A DNA stretch of 64,000 nucleotides from Craterostigma plantagineum (Eukaryota > Streptophyta > Magnoliopsida > Lamiales > Linderniaceae). The first letter of the stretch is position 1, and each line of letters starts with the position of its first letter. The position numbers and the translations under genes were made by a program. Location of the stretch: the NCBI GenBank assembly GCA_027422505.1, contig JAPQWV010001401.1, forward strand, positions 1 through 64,000. The letters run 5' to 3'. Below the pieces are notes generated by a model. The model made no database searches and was not told the origin of the DNA. It saw only the letters and a list, made by a program, of their open reading frames with translations. Of the stretch, positions 1 through 11,990 are shown piece after piece.

Positions 1-52
1 TATTATATGAATTTTATGTAAAGGCGAAGGGAAAAAGAGGGATTTTTCTAAG

Positions 53-3000
53 TTGGAACTTAAACCCGATCATGGGAACCGCCCATTGTGGGCTTGTGCC
101 GATGGTCGAATTTTCCTTGAGACGTTCTCTCCATTGTATAAACAGGCTTATGATTTCCTCATTGCGATTGCTGAACCAGTTTGCAGGTATGTTGTTGGGC
201 TATCTGATTCTATTACATACGTTGCAATGTGTTTGTTTGAAATACTGTTTTTGATTGCTATAAAATTCGATTTTGTGCTTGATAATATAAAGTGTTTATA
301 TCCGATTTTTATGTAAATAAGCTATTTTTATCCCTGATCATCTTTTCCATATGCCTGATAACCTTCTCTATGCTGTGCTATAATCTCTTTACAATGTACG
401 TGCAACAGGCCCGAGTCCATGCATGAATACAACTTGACTCCACATTCCTTATATGCCGCGGTGTCTGTGGGCCTTGAAACAGAGACCATCATTTCTGTGC
501 TGAATAAGCTTTCTAAGACCAAACTTCCGAAAGAGATGATTGATTTCATACATAATTCAACTGCTAATTATGGCAAAGTGAAGCTCGTTCTCAAGAAGAA
601 TAAGTACTTTGTGGAATCACCATTTCCTGAGGCAAGATGTTTGATCCATGTCAATTTTTATTCTTTTTTCGAAAACGTGTTATTTAGTAGATTTGCTTAC
701 CCTCTTTTTCAGGTGCTGAAGAAGCTTCTTAAAGATGAAGTTATTGGACGGGCTAGATTATCATCTGATGTATGCTTTTTTAGATAAATTTTATCGATGA
801 TGCTCTAAATTTCTCTTGCGCTTTTGATGTTCTGGAGTCGAAGAATTTACTTATCATATTTTGCTTTTAACTCCAATCAGGGAAACCATGGAGGCGATGG
901 ATTTACAGTGGGTAAGTCTGCAGGAGAAATTGAAGTTGGGCACGATGAGTTGCTAAATGAAGCGGAATTGGCTGCTGCTGCTGAAGAAAAAGAAACGCAT
1001 GCTTTTGAAATTGACCCTGCTCAGGTACGTTGGTGACAAGCACCATAGATCGATGCTCATCACCTCGCAGCTTCATGCACTTATCTGCATCCAATATTCT
1101 GTAGTCCCTTAGAATATGTCTCCTGTAACACATATTAAGTCTTCTCTCAATCTGGCTGTAACACATGGAAAATGCATATATAATTGTCAATTTGTATCAA
1201 CTGCAAGATGCTTTAGCCACCTGTTTCCTGGATTGGGCTTTCGTATTAATTAGTCTTGGCGTACAGGTTGAAAATGTGAAGCAGCGGTGTCTGCCTAATG
1301 CCCTTAATTATCCAATGTTGGAAGAATATGACTTTAGAAATGATACGGTGAGTGATTTCATTTCAATTACTTAATATAATAGGATATAGCATTGCACCCT
1401 TTTAACTATTGGGATTAATCATTATTCTCCTCATGACAGGTTAATCCTGATCTCGAGGTTGAACTGAAGCCCCATGCACAGCCGCGTCCTTATCAAGAGA
1501 AAAGTCTTAGCAAAATGTTTGGAAATGGTTTGTGTTACAACCTTACCTTGAGCTTACTGAGAGATTCCATATTTGTGCCCACTAAGAATGCAGACTTCAA
1601 ATATTTGTAAACGATTAAGTGATCTAAAGAATTCAAGGTTAAAAGACAACCAATTCTAGGCTTGGTCCTAATTTGGATGGATGATGTGTGACATCAGTAG
1701 ATATTGAATCCTCTGTTATGTGTGAACATTGAGCTTTTAGCCTGCTGAAAAACTTCATTTTATTTTCCATGTCTTTTGATTGATGAAGTTGGCTTGGCTG
1801 ATAGACTTTTTCGAAGAAATTCATAATAGCTGATTTGTATCTTTTTTTCATTACAGGTAGAGCCAGATCTGGAATAATTGTGCTACCATGTGGTGCTGGA
1901 AAGTCTTTGGTTGGTGTTTCTGCAGCATGCAGAATAAGAAGAGTTGTCTTTGCTTGGCTACAAATGCTGTGTCTGTGGATCAATGGGCTTTCCAATTTAA
2001 GTTGTGGTCGACCATTAAGGAGGATCAAATATGTCGATTCACATCCGACAGCAAAGAGAGATTCCGTGGCAACGCTGGTGTAGTGGTGACCACATATAAT
2101 ATGATTGCATTTGGTGGAAAACGTTCTGAAGAAGCCGAAAAGATCATTGAGGAAATAAGAAACAGAGAGTGGGGATTGCTTCTCATGGATGAGGTAATAA
2201 CTTACTATTTTGGAAGGCTGATCTTTTTATGCTTTTTGAGCGTGGAATTTTTGGATGGCATGATAATATATGCACATTTTTTTGTCTAACTTTTCAGGTA
2301 CACGTGGTTCCTGCTCACATGTTCAGAAAAGTCATCAGTCTTACTAAATCCCACTGCAAACTCGGCCTCACTGGTATGAATTCAAATTTATTTTTAAAAA
2401 AAAAAGAAATTATGAATTATGTCATCCTGCTAAAAATTGTTGGTGCAGCAACCCTTGTGAGAGAAGACGAAAGAATCACAGATTTGAACTTCCTAATTGG
2501 CCCAAAGTTGTATGAGGCAAATGGTTGGATTTGGTGAAAGGTGGATTCATCGCAAATGTTCAGTGTGCAGAAGTCTGGTGTCCCATGACAAAGGAGTTCT
2601 TCGCTGAGTATCTGAAGAAAGAGAACTCAAAGAAGAAACAGGTACATTTCTTTATCATCTTAACTGTCATGAGCTTTCTAGATCTTCACCGTTCAGTGTG
2701 CATCAAATATATTATTTTTCACAGACATCTGACTGTCTGAATGTGAATGGTCAATGAGTCAATCAATCTGCTGGATTGTTACATCTTTGGATTGTTAATT
2801 GTGTGTGAGTTGGTATTTAGAAGTCGCAGTTGTTTGATTGCTATGTCTGTCACTTGTTTTCTTCAACTCTAAGTTGTCTAATTGTTTCTTTCTTCAGGCT
2901 CTTTATGTGATGAACCCTAATAAATTCCGGGCTTGCGAGTTTCTTATACGATTCCACGAACAAGAGAGGGGTGATAAGATCATAGTGTTTGCTGACAATC

Positions 3001-4461
3001 TCTTTGCATTGACGGAATATGCAATGAAACTCAAAAAAGCCTATGATATATGGTGCCACCAGGTAGGCTAAATGGATATTTGTTGTGTCAGCCACAGTTA
3101 ATTGAATTTATGCTATTTGAAATTAAATTTACTATTGTTTTGTAACTTGCAGCCATCCAGAAAGAACCAAGATTCTTGAAGCATTCAAAACCAATCCGAA
3201 GGTTAATACCGTGTTCCTTTCAAAGGTATATCACTCGGTCCAAGTTTTTCTTCCTCATATTATGTATGTGTTTATGTGTATCTGCAACTTGTGGTAAATT
3301 ATTTCATTTCATTTGTCACATTAATGATAATCCACAGGTGGGTGACAACTCCATAGATATTCCTGAGGCGAACGTAATAATTCAAATTTCATCACATGCT
3401 GGTTCAAGGCGTCAAGAGGCTCAACGGCTTGGACGTATTCTTAGGGCTAAGGTACGTGTTTTCAGTTGCATATAATTGAAGGTACACTCCCTATTTTCCT
3501 TGAGTATTATTAGTTTCTAATTTTTGTCACCGACTTTGCTATGTGACTTGATCAATAGGGGAAACCTCAAGATAGGGTGGTAGGAGGCAAAGAGGAGTAC
3601 AATGCCTTTTTCTATTCTCTAGTATCCACGGACACCCAGGTATGAAAGTACGTACATACATATGTAGTAGTTTAATTCCATAGTTTCTCTCTTTCTTTCT
3701 ATCTTTCAGTTTCATATGTACTCTATTTTGTTGTGGTCAGGAGATGTATTATTCGACCAAAAGACAGCAGTTTTTGATTGATCAAGGATACAGCTTTAAG
3801 GTCGTTCTCCTTCCTACCTCTTATCTATTTCTAAAGCTACTTAGTTGCGTACGCTCAGCCGTGTAAAAAATATGCCCTGGAATTGTTGTGTATTATTTTC
3901 GCCCCAACAATTGTTCTAGCCGTTTGTATGATGCGTGATTTTGGATGGGTTTGTAGGTGATCACGAGCTTGCCACCACCCGATGTACACCCACCGTTGAG
4001 TTACGAACGCCTTGATGATCAGTTGGCCCTCCTAACAAAGGTTTCAATTTTCTTTTTTCTTGGTTGTCTTTTTTTTTCCTGCTCTTTTCCCGAGAGATCA
4101 TTATAATAATGATTGTAAAAAATAAAATTGGGTTGAAAGGTGCTGAATGCGGGCGACGATGCAGTTGGCTTAGAACAACTAGACGAAGATGCAGATGATA
4201 TCGCCCTTCAAAAAGCTCGGCGATCAGTTGGCTCCATGAGTGCAATGTCTGGGGCAAGTGGTATGGTCTACATGGAATATAGGTATGATGATGATGATGA
4301 TGACATATATTTTAGTACCAAAAGTAACATATTTCTATTGATACTGATTGTTGATATGTATCTATCATCAGTACTGGGCAGAAGAAACTACATGGGCAAT
4401 CGAAGAGCAAACTAAGGATCCCACAAAGAGGCACCACTTGTTTAGGAAGCGCTTTGTCTAA
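53..4461 (+). CDS. XPB: TFIIH DNA helicase XPB/ERCC3 homologue, 5' partial
   Basis: This is the 3'-5' DNA translocase of TFIIH, which opens promoters and drives nucleotide excision repair in the nucleus. The first visible exon starts after an AG at 51-52 with [13 protein letters not shown], so the acidic N-terminus lies outside the window. Reading exons in order gives the damage-recognition region, Walker A (LPCGAGKSL, near 1880), the DEVH box split by an intron near 2190/2298, TATLVRED (near 2370/2450) and the helicase C-terminal block [13 protein letters not shown] (near 3412). The C-terminus [15 protein letters not shown] ends at the TAA at 4459-4461. The frame breaks near 1935, 2523, 3038 and 4415, each repaired by one base, so these look like sequence errors. 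It faces the convergent OCP3 gene 290 bp away. The family call is very secure; small exon edges are approximate. Confidence 0.95.
632..712 (+). other. Probable GC-AG intron in XPB
   Basis: The exon ends in codons for SPFPE with CCTGAG, followed by GCAAGATG rather than GT. The next conserved residues ([10 protein letters not shown]) start right after a pyrimidine-rich tract and CAG at 710-712. Plant XPB proteins read PFPEVLK without interruption, so the donor is best placed at the GC at 632. AG|GCAAG is the usual context of the minor GC-AG class. A sequencing error (GT read as GC) is possible. Confidence 0.6.
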
Positions 4462-4752
4462 TCTAATCACACAATGAAAGATATGCTCTGCTTTGAAGAA
4501 GCTCTCTTTCAAATTTAACTTTCAGAACCATTAAAAGAGTGTTTGATGATGTATAATAATCTTTTACCGACTGATGATTGTTGATAATACATAAGACAAA
4601 CGACTGAAGGCTTTCAGGTGTGTTTGCGTTTAAAACAGGTTTACACTATCCCAAGTCCCAACCATCCTTGCAACCATGAATTATTACACAAATGTTAAAT
4701 GTAACCTTAATCTAATCCAACAGATCTAATGAAGGGACGTTGCGCGAAATTA

Positions 4753-6437
4753 TTACGAACGATGATAAGCGCTGCGCTGTTCGGGAACTCCTTCCTCCGC
4801 GCGCTTATCTTCGAACCATTTCACGACCCTCTTTCGTGGCAGATTCGTGACGTGTACGATGCTGCTGATCATCGCTTCTAAATTAGATAAGAAACTAAAA
4901 TTATCAGTTAATATCCCGACTTGGGAAAATTAAAAAAAAAAATGCGTTCTTTTGTTTGCAAGAACTTACGGTGGGGCGCTTTGTTCGACGGTAGACTTCT
5001 TCGAGGGTTTCGACTTGTGCTTTCTTCAGCCTCTTTCTTGCAGACCAACTGCCTTGCATGGCATGGATGGGCAGTTTGACCTCTTTTTCGATCTTTTTTT
5101 CTTCCAACTTAGTCTCCAAAGACCCGGCTTCAGTGGGTTTTTCCAAGATTGTCTCGACGGGTTTTTCGGGCAGAGCGGCGCTCAGCATAACGAGTTTTGG
5201 AGGTGGGTCCCGCAAGATGTTGAGTACGACGGTTCTGTCTAGGCATAGTTCGGCGGCGAGGTTCTTTATCTGCAATAAACGGACGGGAAAATAGTAGGAG
5301 ATTGATCTACAGCCATGCTCGAACATTTTACGACGCTATTAGACGTTCATAGCTTGAGATTAAGATTCCTAGTTAGTTCACTAAACTCCTCAAATTAAAA
5401 ATAAAAAAAGGGAACAAAGCACCATATAGTAGTAGCTTCAGCATGAAGAAAACGTACGCTGGTCTTGCGACGGCCATTTTTCAAGGCGTAGGCGAGTCTC
5501 CTAATTTGCCAGTTCTTAAGATTAAGTGGTTGTTCATCTTCTTCTTCTTCTTCTTCATCGTCATCGTCGTCATGATTATCTTCAACTCCATCCTCGTTTT
5601 CAACCAATCATCACCATCTTCGGCATCTTTTTCTCCACCTTGGGCGACGGACTCAAACATCTTTAACAGTTCATCGTCCCCCTCAAGAGCCTCGGCTAAT
5701 TCTTGCTCGAGTTTCGCCAGCTCCTCCTCGCTGATTTCCTCGTCTCCACCTTCTTCGTCGAACGACGAATCGTCGTTCTTCAAATCCTCTTCCAATTGAC
5801 GAAAGAGTGCCTCGAATGCATCTTCATCGATATCACCATCTTCTTCCTCTACATTCAGCTTCTTCTGCACAGAACACAAAGCAGCAGATGGTATGCATAT
5901 CATACTCATGCCTTCACTTTCAATCAGAAACTTCAGTTTCAATCAAAAACTTCATAATTTCAATCAGAAAAACATCTTTTTAATTATATCCTAATCCTAA
6001 AGATGGCTCATATTCGATACCCAGATAGCTAAAAGAACAAAGAAAATTGTAAATTACACTGATACCACCATAACTAAAACAATAGTAACAGTAATTTCAC
6101 ACAGAAAAAGCATTAACACCTACACATCAAAAGAAACAGAGCAAGATGGGAAATTAAACTGCGCAAGTAATCAAGCAGATATATTTAATCAAATTAAACA
6201 AAAATTATATGTCAGTTCGAATACATTCATCAACAAGTAGTCACCTTGCTAGATTTCTTGGATTGACAGAACCTGCTGGGCTCTCACGACGACGGCGAGA
6301 AAAGCATAATGTTGTACAGCGAGGCCGATTATGCTGACGTGGCATGAAGCAACTGGTCGCGCATTTATACGAATCGATTGCTCTTGGGGAGAAGTAGCCG
6401 TATTGCAATGGAGAGGAGCAGATAATCGAAGAGCCAT
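4753..6437 (-). CDS. OCP3: OCP3-like homeodomain transcription factor
   Basis: OCP3 (overexpressor of cationic peroxidase 3) is a plant homeodomain regulator of defence and drought responses in Arabidopsis. The gene starts at ATG 6437 with a basic N-terminus that may be a transit peptide. The next exon (below 5864) encodes a long acidic stretch (DEDAFEALFRQLEEDL, then runs of D and E). The following exon holds KNLAAELCLDRTVVLNILRD and the start of the homeodomain (WSARKRLKKAQVETLEEVYR). The last exon finishes helix 3 with NLPRKRVVKWFEDKRAEEG and stops at 4753-4755. The helix-3 core is W-F-E-D-K-R rather than the usual W-F-Q-N-R-R, which is typical of OCP3. One-base frame breaks sit near 6305 (T run) and 5605. 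It shares a 277 bp divergent promoter region with the + gene at 6715. Confidence 0.88.
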
Positions 6438-6714
6438 TTCGTTCTCGTCTCTAACGTTGCCTTTCAGCTGCTTTACCCCTCACTAACATTATCTTTGAAT
6501 AAGGTATAAATACGCAGAAACCCCTTTATTTAGGATTAATGCAACTTTCTCCCCTCTACTTTGTTATATTACGAAAAAGGACAGTTTATTAGCAATTATC
6601 GTCGTAGTTTAATTTTTCATTTTTTTTTATTATTTAGTTTGTCTCGTTCGAGCTCGACTCAATAAGGGAGGAAAAGGGAACTTCGATTTGAGCTCGAAAT
6701 CAATCTGATCTGCA

Positions 6715-7806
6715 ATGGCGAACAGTTCGATTTCAACGACGAGAGTGGCGCCAGCAAAGGGAAAGTGGAGCAACTTGTCAAAATACGCATGTCGCATATA
6801 TTTCGTGCTGATTCTTCTTCAGATCCCTCTCTTTAGGTACACTCGGCGCCTTCGAATTCTTCATCTTCATGTCTTAGTTTTCATTACTTGTGCTTTGATC
6901 TTAATCAAGCATACTGTTCTCTTGTGGCTTTGATTTTGATTGGAACCATGCGCCGGACCGAGCTTTCCGAATTTTGACTCTGTTCATTATTTGTGGGATT
7001 GATTGAGTTAACATTTTTCACTGATTCTTTGTCATCGCTTATGCTAAAAGCTACATGGTTGAATTTCTCCATAACTAGCGTTTCTATGAATACAAAGGAA
7101 TTTGTGACTTTTACCTTGGTAGTACTTCCAATTGATCCGTTTGTACTTTCTTCAGGGTTCAGTGTAGATCAGGAATGTGTACGACGCCTATCCATGTCAC
7201 CGCCTCACAACTGATCGCTAGCGAGGTTTTCCCCGTCCCAGTGGTGAAGGGCCTACTCTACCCAGGAGCCGTGGTGAATGGGCTCATCTCTAACATGACC
7301 TTGCCGAGGTGGAATGATTTCTTGAATGCATATAACCTGACCAGCATTAAGGAAGCATCTGCAGTTACTGACCTTCAGCGATTAGAGGTTTGCTTTTACC
7401 CTTCCTCATTGCCTCGTTCATCTAAACTGTTACATACACAGCTTAAATATGATTTTGCTTAGAAAGCATTACATAAAAGAACTACATTGAACAACCTCGA
7501 TAGGTTCTTGCGGGGAGTTATTTCTGTGTGGCGGGTGCATTGATAGGCATCGTAAAACCCGGGAGGATGAGCATGTTCGGGACCCTTTTGGTTATATGGG
7601 GACTTGTAAAGGAAGGGATTCTCAATAAGCCGGCTAACACAGATCCATCTAAAGCCGTGTTTGTGTACCCAACTATGTTGCTTGCTCTGCTCTGCGCTTT
7701 CATGTCGGTTAAGTACGATCTGAAGAAGATAACGAAAAGTGCGCAGCGCCCAGCCCAACCCGTTGCTAAGCCTCTCAAGAGCTCTTCTAAGTCCAAGCTT
7801 AACTGA
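6715..7806 (+). CDS. Unrecognised plant multi-pass membrane protein
   Basis: I do not recognise a named family. Three exons (6715-6836, 7156-7387, 7504-7806) join in frame to about 218 residues. Features in order are a basic N-terminus with a first hydrophobic segment (YFVLILLQIPLF), a short region with two cysteines (VQCRSGMCTTPIH), a middle part with PVPVVKGLLYPGAVVNGL, and three hydrophobic segments (near YFCVAGALIGIV, FGTLLVIWGLVKEGIL and TMLLALLCAFMSVKY). It ends in a lysine-rich tail (KPLKSSSKSKLN) that could face the cytosol as an ER-type signal. Intron phases fit and no frame break is seen, so the gene looks intact. Location in the ER or Golgi membrane is inference only. Confidence 0.75.
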
Positions 7807-8487
7807 AGAAAAAGCAGAAGGAATGTTTTAAGGCCCTTACTCTACTCGCCATGAGCATGTAATGTGTAAGGCCACTGACGATTTCATTTTTTTTGTCAAT
7901 TTCCAGTTTTATGACAGCTGTAGCTCCGGAAAATTTTGATACGTTTGTTTGGGTCTCCACGATAATATAAACTAGTATTTCTTGCACACACAATGTAATG
8001 CTTGTTAAATAGTTTTAATACGTAATATACTAAAAATAGTATTTGTTAGCTATTACGAGGTTATGGAAGGTACGTGGTTTAATAAGTCTTTTTTATTATT
8101 TTTTAATAGGTGTAGAAAAAATGTGATTGGTCAATTGAATAGACCAATTGACTGTTCATCCAAGCCCATCACCCTAAATATAGAATAGATACGTTAGTAT
8201 CTAGTTTACAACAATAATACTAATACCAAGAATATCAATAATAATCATGATCATCAGAAGTGATTACAATAAACTGGGAGCTATGGGAAGAAAATCAACT
8301 GCAAAATAAAAAGGTGTCGAGATACATATTCACCAACGGCTACACCGTCAAAACTCGACAAACCCAGAAATCTGAGTCAAGTGAGGGAGAGGTTCGTTGT
8401 ATGTAAACATCGAGCATTAGATTGTCGTCACAGTCAGCAATCGACATGCTATCGTCGATTATAAGTATATTCTGCAAGAATATGCTG
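7807..8487. other. Spacer between convergent genes
   Basis: This AT-rich stretch joins the 3' ends of the membrane-protein gene (+) and GCR1 (-). It should hold both 3' UTRs and poly(A) sites. I see no coding exon, RNA gene or clear repeat. Confidence 0.6.
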
Positions 8488-10548
8488 TTATCGCTGGGTC
8501 TCGATTTTAAGAGGCGTTAGTTCGCTCTCTTGCTGCTGACCTCTTGACCTCAAACTCTTTGGGAACCATCTTCGAACACTTTCTGGTAATCTGTAATAAC
8601 CACCACCACACAAAAAAATTACCACCATTTTGGTCGATATGGACGGAGCTTCTGAAGTTTCGTTTCAATGACAGATGTCAATGGCTGGAGAATTGAACAA
8701 CTTACAGATCCAATCTTTCGTAAATTGCCCTTCGAACTGAAGAGTTGAGTCCATATGCTATTGAGTTGAAGAGGCCCTTAAAAGATTATGTATAACGGTA
8801 TTGGTAAAGAGATCAGACACGAGGAGTCTAGGAAGGAAAAAAATATAGGTTGACAATATCAGGAGACTTGTTACCATAAGTGCAGCCATGCCCACATCAA
8901 GAACCGAAAAGCCAAAATATTTTGTGGCCTGGTTCGACAAAGTCGTGTATTCGGTTAATTGTTCCGAAAAACCATGATCCAATGAGAATAAGTGGATAGT
9001 ATCCCCATTTATTTAGCGCCTGCCAAATCGATAAAAGAGTAATATGGGGAAATGCAATCTATAATTGTGAAAGCATTGCAGAGCAGAGCTGATTTCTATA
9101 TAGCAAAAACTAAATCTTGCCACAAAATAGAGAATACAATTCTTGCCACAAAATCTGGACAAATAATATAAGAAAACGGACCTTCATATCCGATCGTGCA
9201 TCAGGTTGGTACCCTCGATCTGACATACCCACAGCCATCTGGATACAACAGAGTTTGCGTAAGCTATGCAAAGCATGTGTAATAAATCTTGGTTCAGTAC
9301 AACGGCGAACAAAGTCGAGGTAAAAAGAGATAAGAGCGACAACATACACGCGCAACATTGTTCAGCATTCGTATGACTTGAAAATATGTGATGCCATTGA
9401 ATAGAATCGCACCCCACAGAGGAGCGTAAAACGTTACAAAGTGAACCACCTGCGGGAATAGAACTCGTTAAGATCAGACATACGACATCCATGCCTAAGT
9501 AATTGTATAACTGAATAATAATAGCAACCCATTAACATTCAGCTACACAGGAACAGTTCAACCTTATGTGTTACTTGCCTTTCCTGTACGGCCTGTTTGA
9601 GCCCAGCACCATGTGCTCACACGGGTAATATGACCATGACGGTCATTTCCAATAGATCGAATTACTGTCATAACAACAGAAGTTCCTGCAACCATTGCAT
9701 AAATTGGAAAATTATATAACTCTAAGCGAGAGAAGAAACCCTTTCTATTCCACAATGAGAGCACATACCCCAAACGTACAAATGAAATATTGACTCCAAA
9801 TCCTCCACATCACTCTTATGCCTAACAACTGTTCTGTGAAGAGTAAAAGCAATTGTTGTCGTCCAAAGGAAAGAAGCCACACTAAAAAAATGTGTCGTAT
9901 AGCCCTGAGCATAACAAAAGAATCCTTTAGAAGGATCCCTGCATCCAACAAAACCATATTAGACCACAAACTCGGGGGAGTCAGATTTGGAATTTTCCAT
10001 CGTGTAAAGATGGCGGCTCAAAAGTGCTCATACCCAAGGATGCTGAAGAAACTGCAGAGCATGTCCTGCAGCAAAAACAGATAAATTTACATACGGGATG
10101 GAGGCTTGTCTTAGAAAAGCAAACAACAAAGCAATCAGAAGATATAATGCAACTAAAAACACACCTAGAGACTAGACAATCAATACTACAGCCCAATGAG
10201 ATTCGCATCCATTGTAAATGGGGAATTTTGATCCGGCCACTTCGTTCAAATTTCCAACGCTAACTAACTACTAAGCAATCACTGTAATAACTCCTAAAAT
10301 CAAAATTGAAACCAATAAACCTAGCTAACGCGATCATTAAAACACAATGTGATGCGAGCGCTCACCGAGAGAGCGAGATAAAAAACGAGCTTGAAGAAGA
10401 ATTTCCTGAGGTCTTTAAATAGCAAGTAGCAGAGGACTATGAATCCCGAGCCGATGAAGGAGAGGCTCGACGCGAAAGTGTTGACGTCAGTTAGGAATTC
10501 ACGTTCGCTCGCCGTCAAGTTCCCCAAAACCGCCTGCACCGTAGCCAT
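8488..10548 (-). CDS. GCR1: G-protein-coupled-receptor-like protein GCR1
   Basis: GCR1 is the plant seven-transmembrane protein distantly related to slime-mould cAMP receptors, placed in the plasma membrane and linked to the G-alpha subunit. ATG 10548 opens MATVQAVLGNL. Exon 1 gives the first helix (SLSFIGSGFIVLCYLLFKDL) and the start of TM2. The next exon, read in reverse near 10055, gives DMLCSFFSILG. Exons near 9960-9770 give the cysteine-rich TM3 and the TM3-TM4 loop, and 9740-9590 gives TSVVMTVIRSIGN and the conserved WCWAQTG. MAVGMSDR lies near 9240, FSVLDVGMAALM near 8900, LFNSIAYGLNSSVRRAIYERL near 8710-8775. The tail ends with SELTPLKIETQR and TAA at 8488-8490. Length and order fit the Arabidopsis protein. 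Very small exons make some edges uncertain. Confidence 0.9.
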
Positions 10549-11332
10549 TTTCGATTACCTTTTTACCCAGGTCAAATTTTTCCTCTTAGCAGCTCATCGA
10601 CTTTGCCTGCCTAGCAAAGTTTCACCATCGTAGTGAAAATCGTGAAGTACGTTTTGTTCTCCGGCGTTCTTACTTTTCCTAAAGTCCGACAAACTATATT
10701 TTGGTCCTTCCATTTATAACTTATTATGATTTGATCCCTCCACCTTAACAAAATTAACTTTTTAAGGCGCATTATCTCATTGATATACACTACTCATCAT
10801 CATCCACAAACATTGTTGGAATTAGTTGAGATTCCACCACCAACCATTTTATTTATATATAAATTATTCAGTTGCTGCTAATCATATTATCGTGCTGCTA
10901 TGCTAAAATTACTTTATTTATTTTATACGGAAGATATTCATTTTGAGGCAGTTTCCAAGGTGCTTCATCACTTGCATGCTTCCTATGTGCAACAATGGAA
11001 AGAAATTTTATGTAGTGAAATAAAAATTCTAGGTCCCTTCTTACAACGATGCAATCATAAATCGAACAACCTCGAAAGACAATAAAGAAAACGCATTCAC
11101 ATTGACCAAAAGATAACAACACATAATTCCCAAAAAAAAAGATAACAACACACAATACAAACCTTCTACTATATCATATTAGTACAAGACGATTCGCATC
11201 AAAGCGAGTATTTAGTACTTTCATAGACAGGAAGATCCTCAAACACACATCTCTGTGAATATCGAGCTCGAACAACGACGCCATCGTGATCGCAGTATCG
11301 AGCTCGAACAAATCCGAGCTCGAATCTTCGCG
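10549..11332. other. Spacer, no supported gene
   Basis: The first part is the GCR1 5' region. The rest is AT-rich with short open frames of low coding character. The piece at 11239-11332 may still belong to the 3' end of the BIG GRAIN 1-like gene, because an open frame continues there in another phase. No repeat or RNA gene is recognised. Confidence 0.5.
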
Positions 11333-11990
11333 TCATCGTCCCTTCCTTCGATCGACTCTTTTTCCTCCATCATGGAAGAACTCGCCGAGCGAACCAACAA
11401 ATTTGTTCCTCGGCTTTCCATTGAAGAGCGAGTGGATGAAGCTCGTCAGCCTTAATGCGCCCGGCGAAATTGGCTGCTTAAGCTTCTTCTTCATCCCAGC
11501 GTAAATCTTCGAACAAGCCCTCGAAGATTTCATCTTCATCAAAGAACCTCCTTCTTCTGATGATCGATGACGATCTAATTATTATTCCATCTTCCTCGAC
11601 TGACAAGGAACGGAGCTTATTAGGCGTCTGAGATTTTCGACTGAAGATGAGAGGCGAAACGTTGTCCTTGTAAAAATGGTTGTTGTTGTTCGCCTTAATA
11701 TTCGGCAGATCTTCTTCATCGATGGAATTATATATTTCGTCGAGGACGATGGATGAGAAGGATGGAGTGTTCTTGTGACGTCGGCGGCTGATATTGCTCC
11801 TTGCTTTGTATAAGTCTTCGTTCCTTGCAAGCTTCTCTATCATGGCATTATTACTATGATACATATTTCTCTTCGCACTTTCGACTCTTCTATCTTCTTG
11901 CGCTTTTTGGGGACGATGATGTTTGAGATAAAACTCGAGAAGGAAGTGGTTGCTTTGTATGATGGGGGAATAGAGATGATGTGAGAACAT
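11333..11990 (-). CDS. BIG GRAIN 1-like protein, frame broken
   Basis: BIG GRAIN 1-like proteins are plant-specific, membrane-associated proteins tied to auxin transport and organ size. The N-terminal frame (from ATG 11990) holds the family's signature TPSFSSIVLDEIYNSID near residues 70-90. The second signature, KKLKQPISPG followed by TSFIHSLFNGK, sits in the next frame (about 11410-11510). Shifting one base near 11565 joins them through SSEEGGSLMKMKSSRACSKIY, which is how the family connects these motifs. The gene appears to have no introns, as is common for the family. The true start could be an internal ATG, and the 3' end is unclear because another frame stays open to 11239. Confidence 0.6.

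Noticed and set aside
1165..1374. Open frame starting inside the XPB intron
   Set aside because: Only its second half ([20 protein letters not shown]) is XPB exon; the start codon is intronic.
11255..11455. Plus-strand 66-codon frame (MNIELEQRRHRDRS)
   Set aside because: It lies antisense to the BIG GRAIN 1-like gene, which has family motifs; this frame has none.
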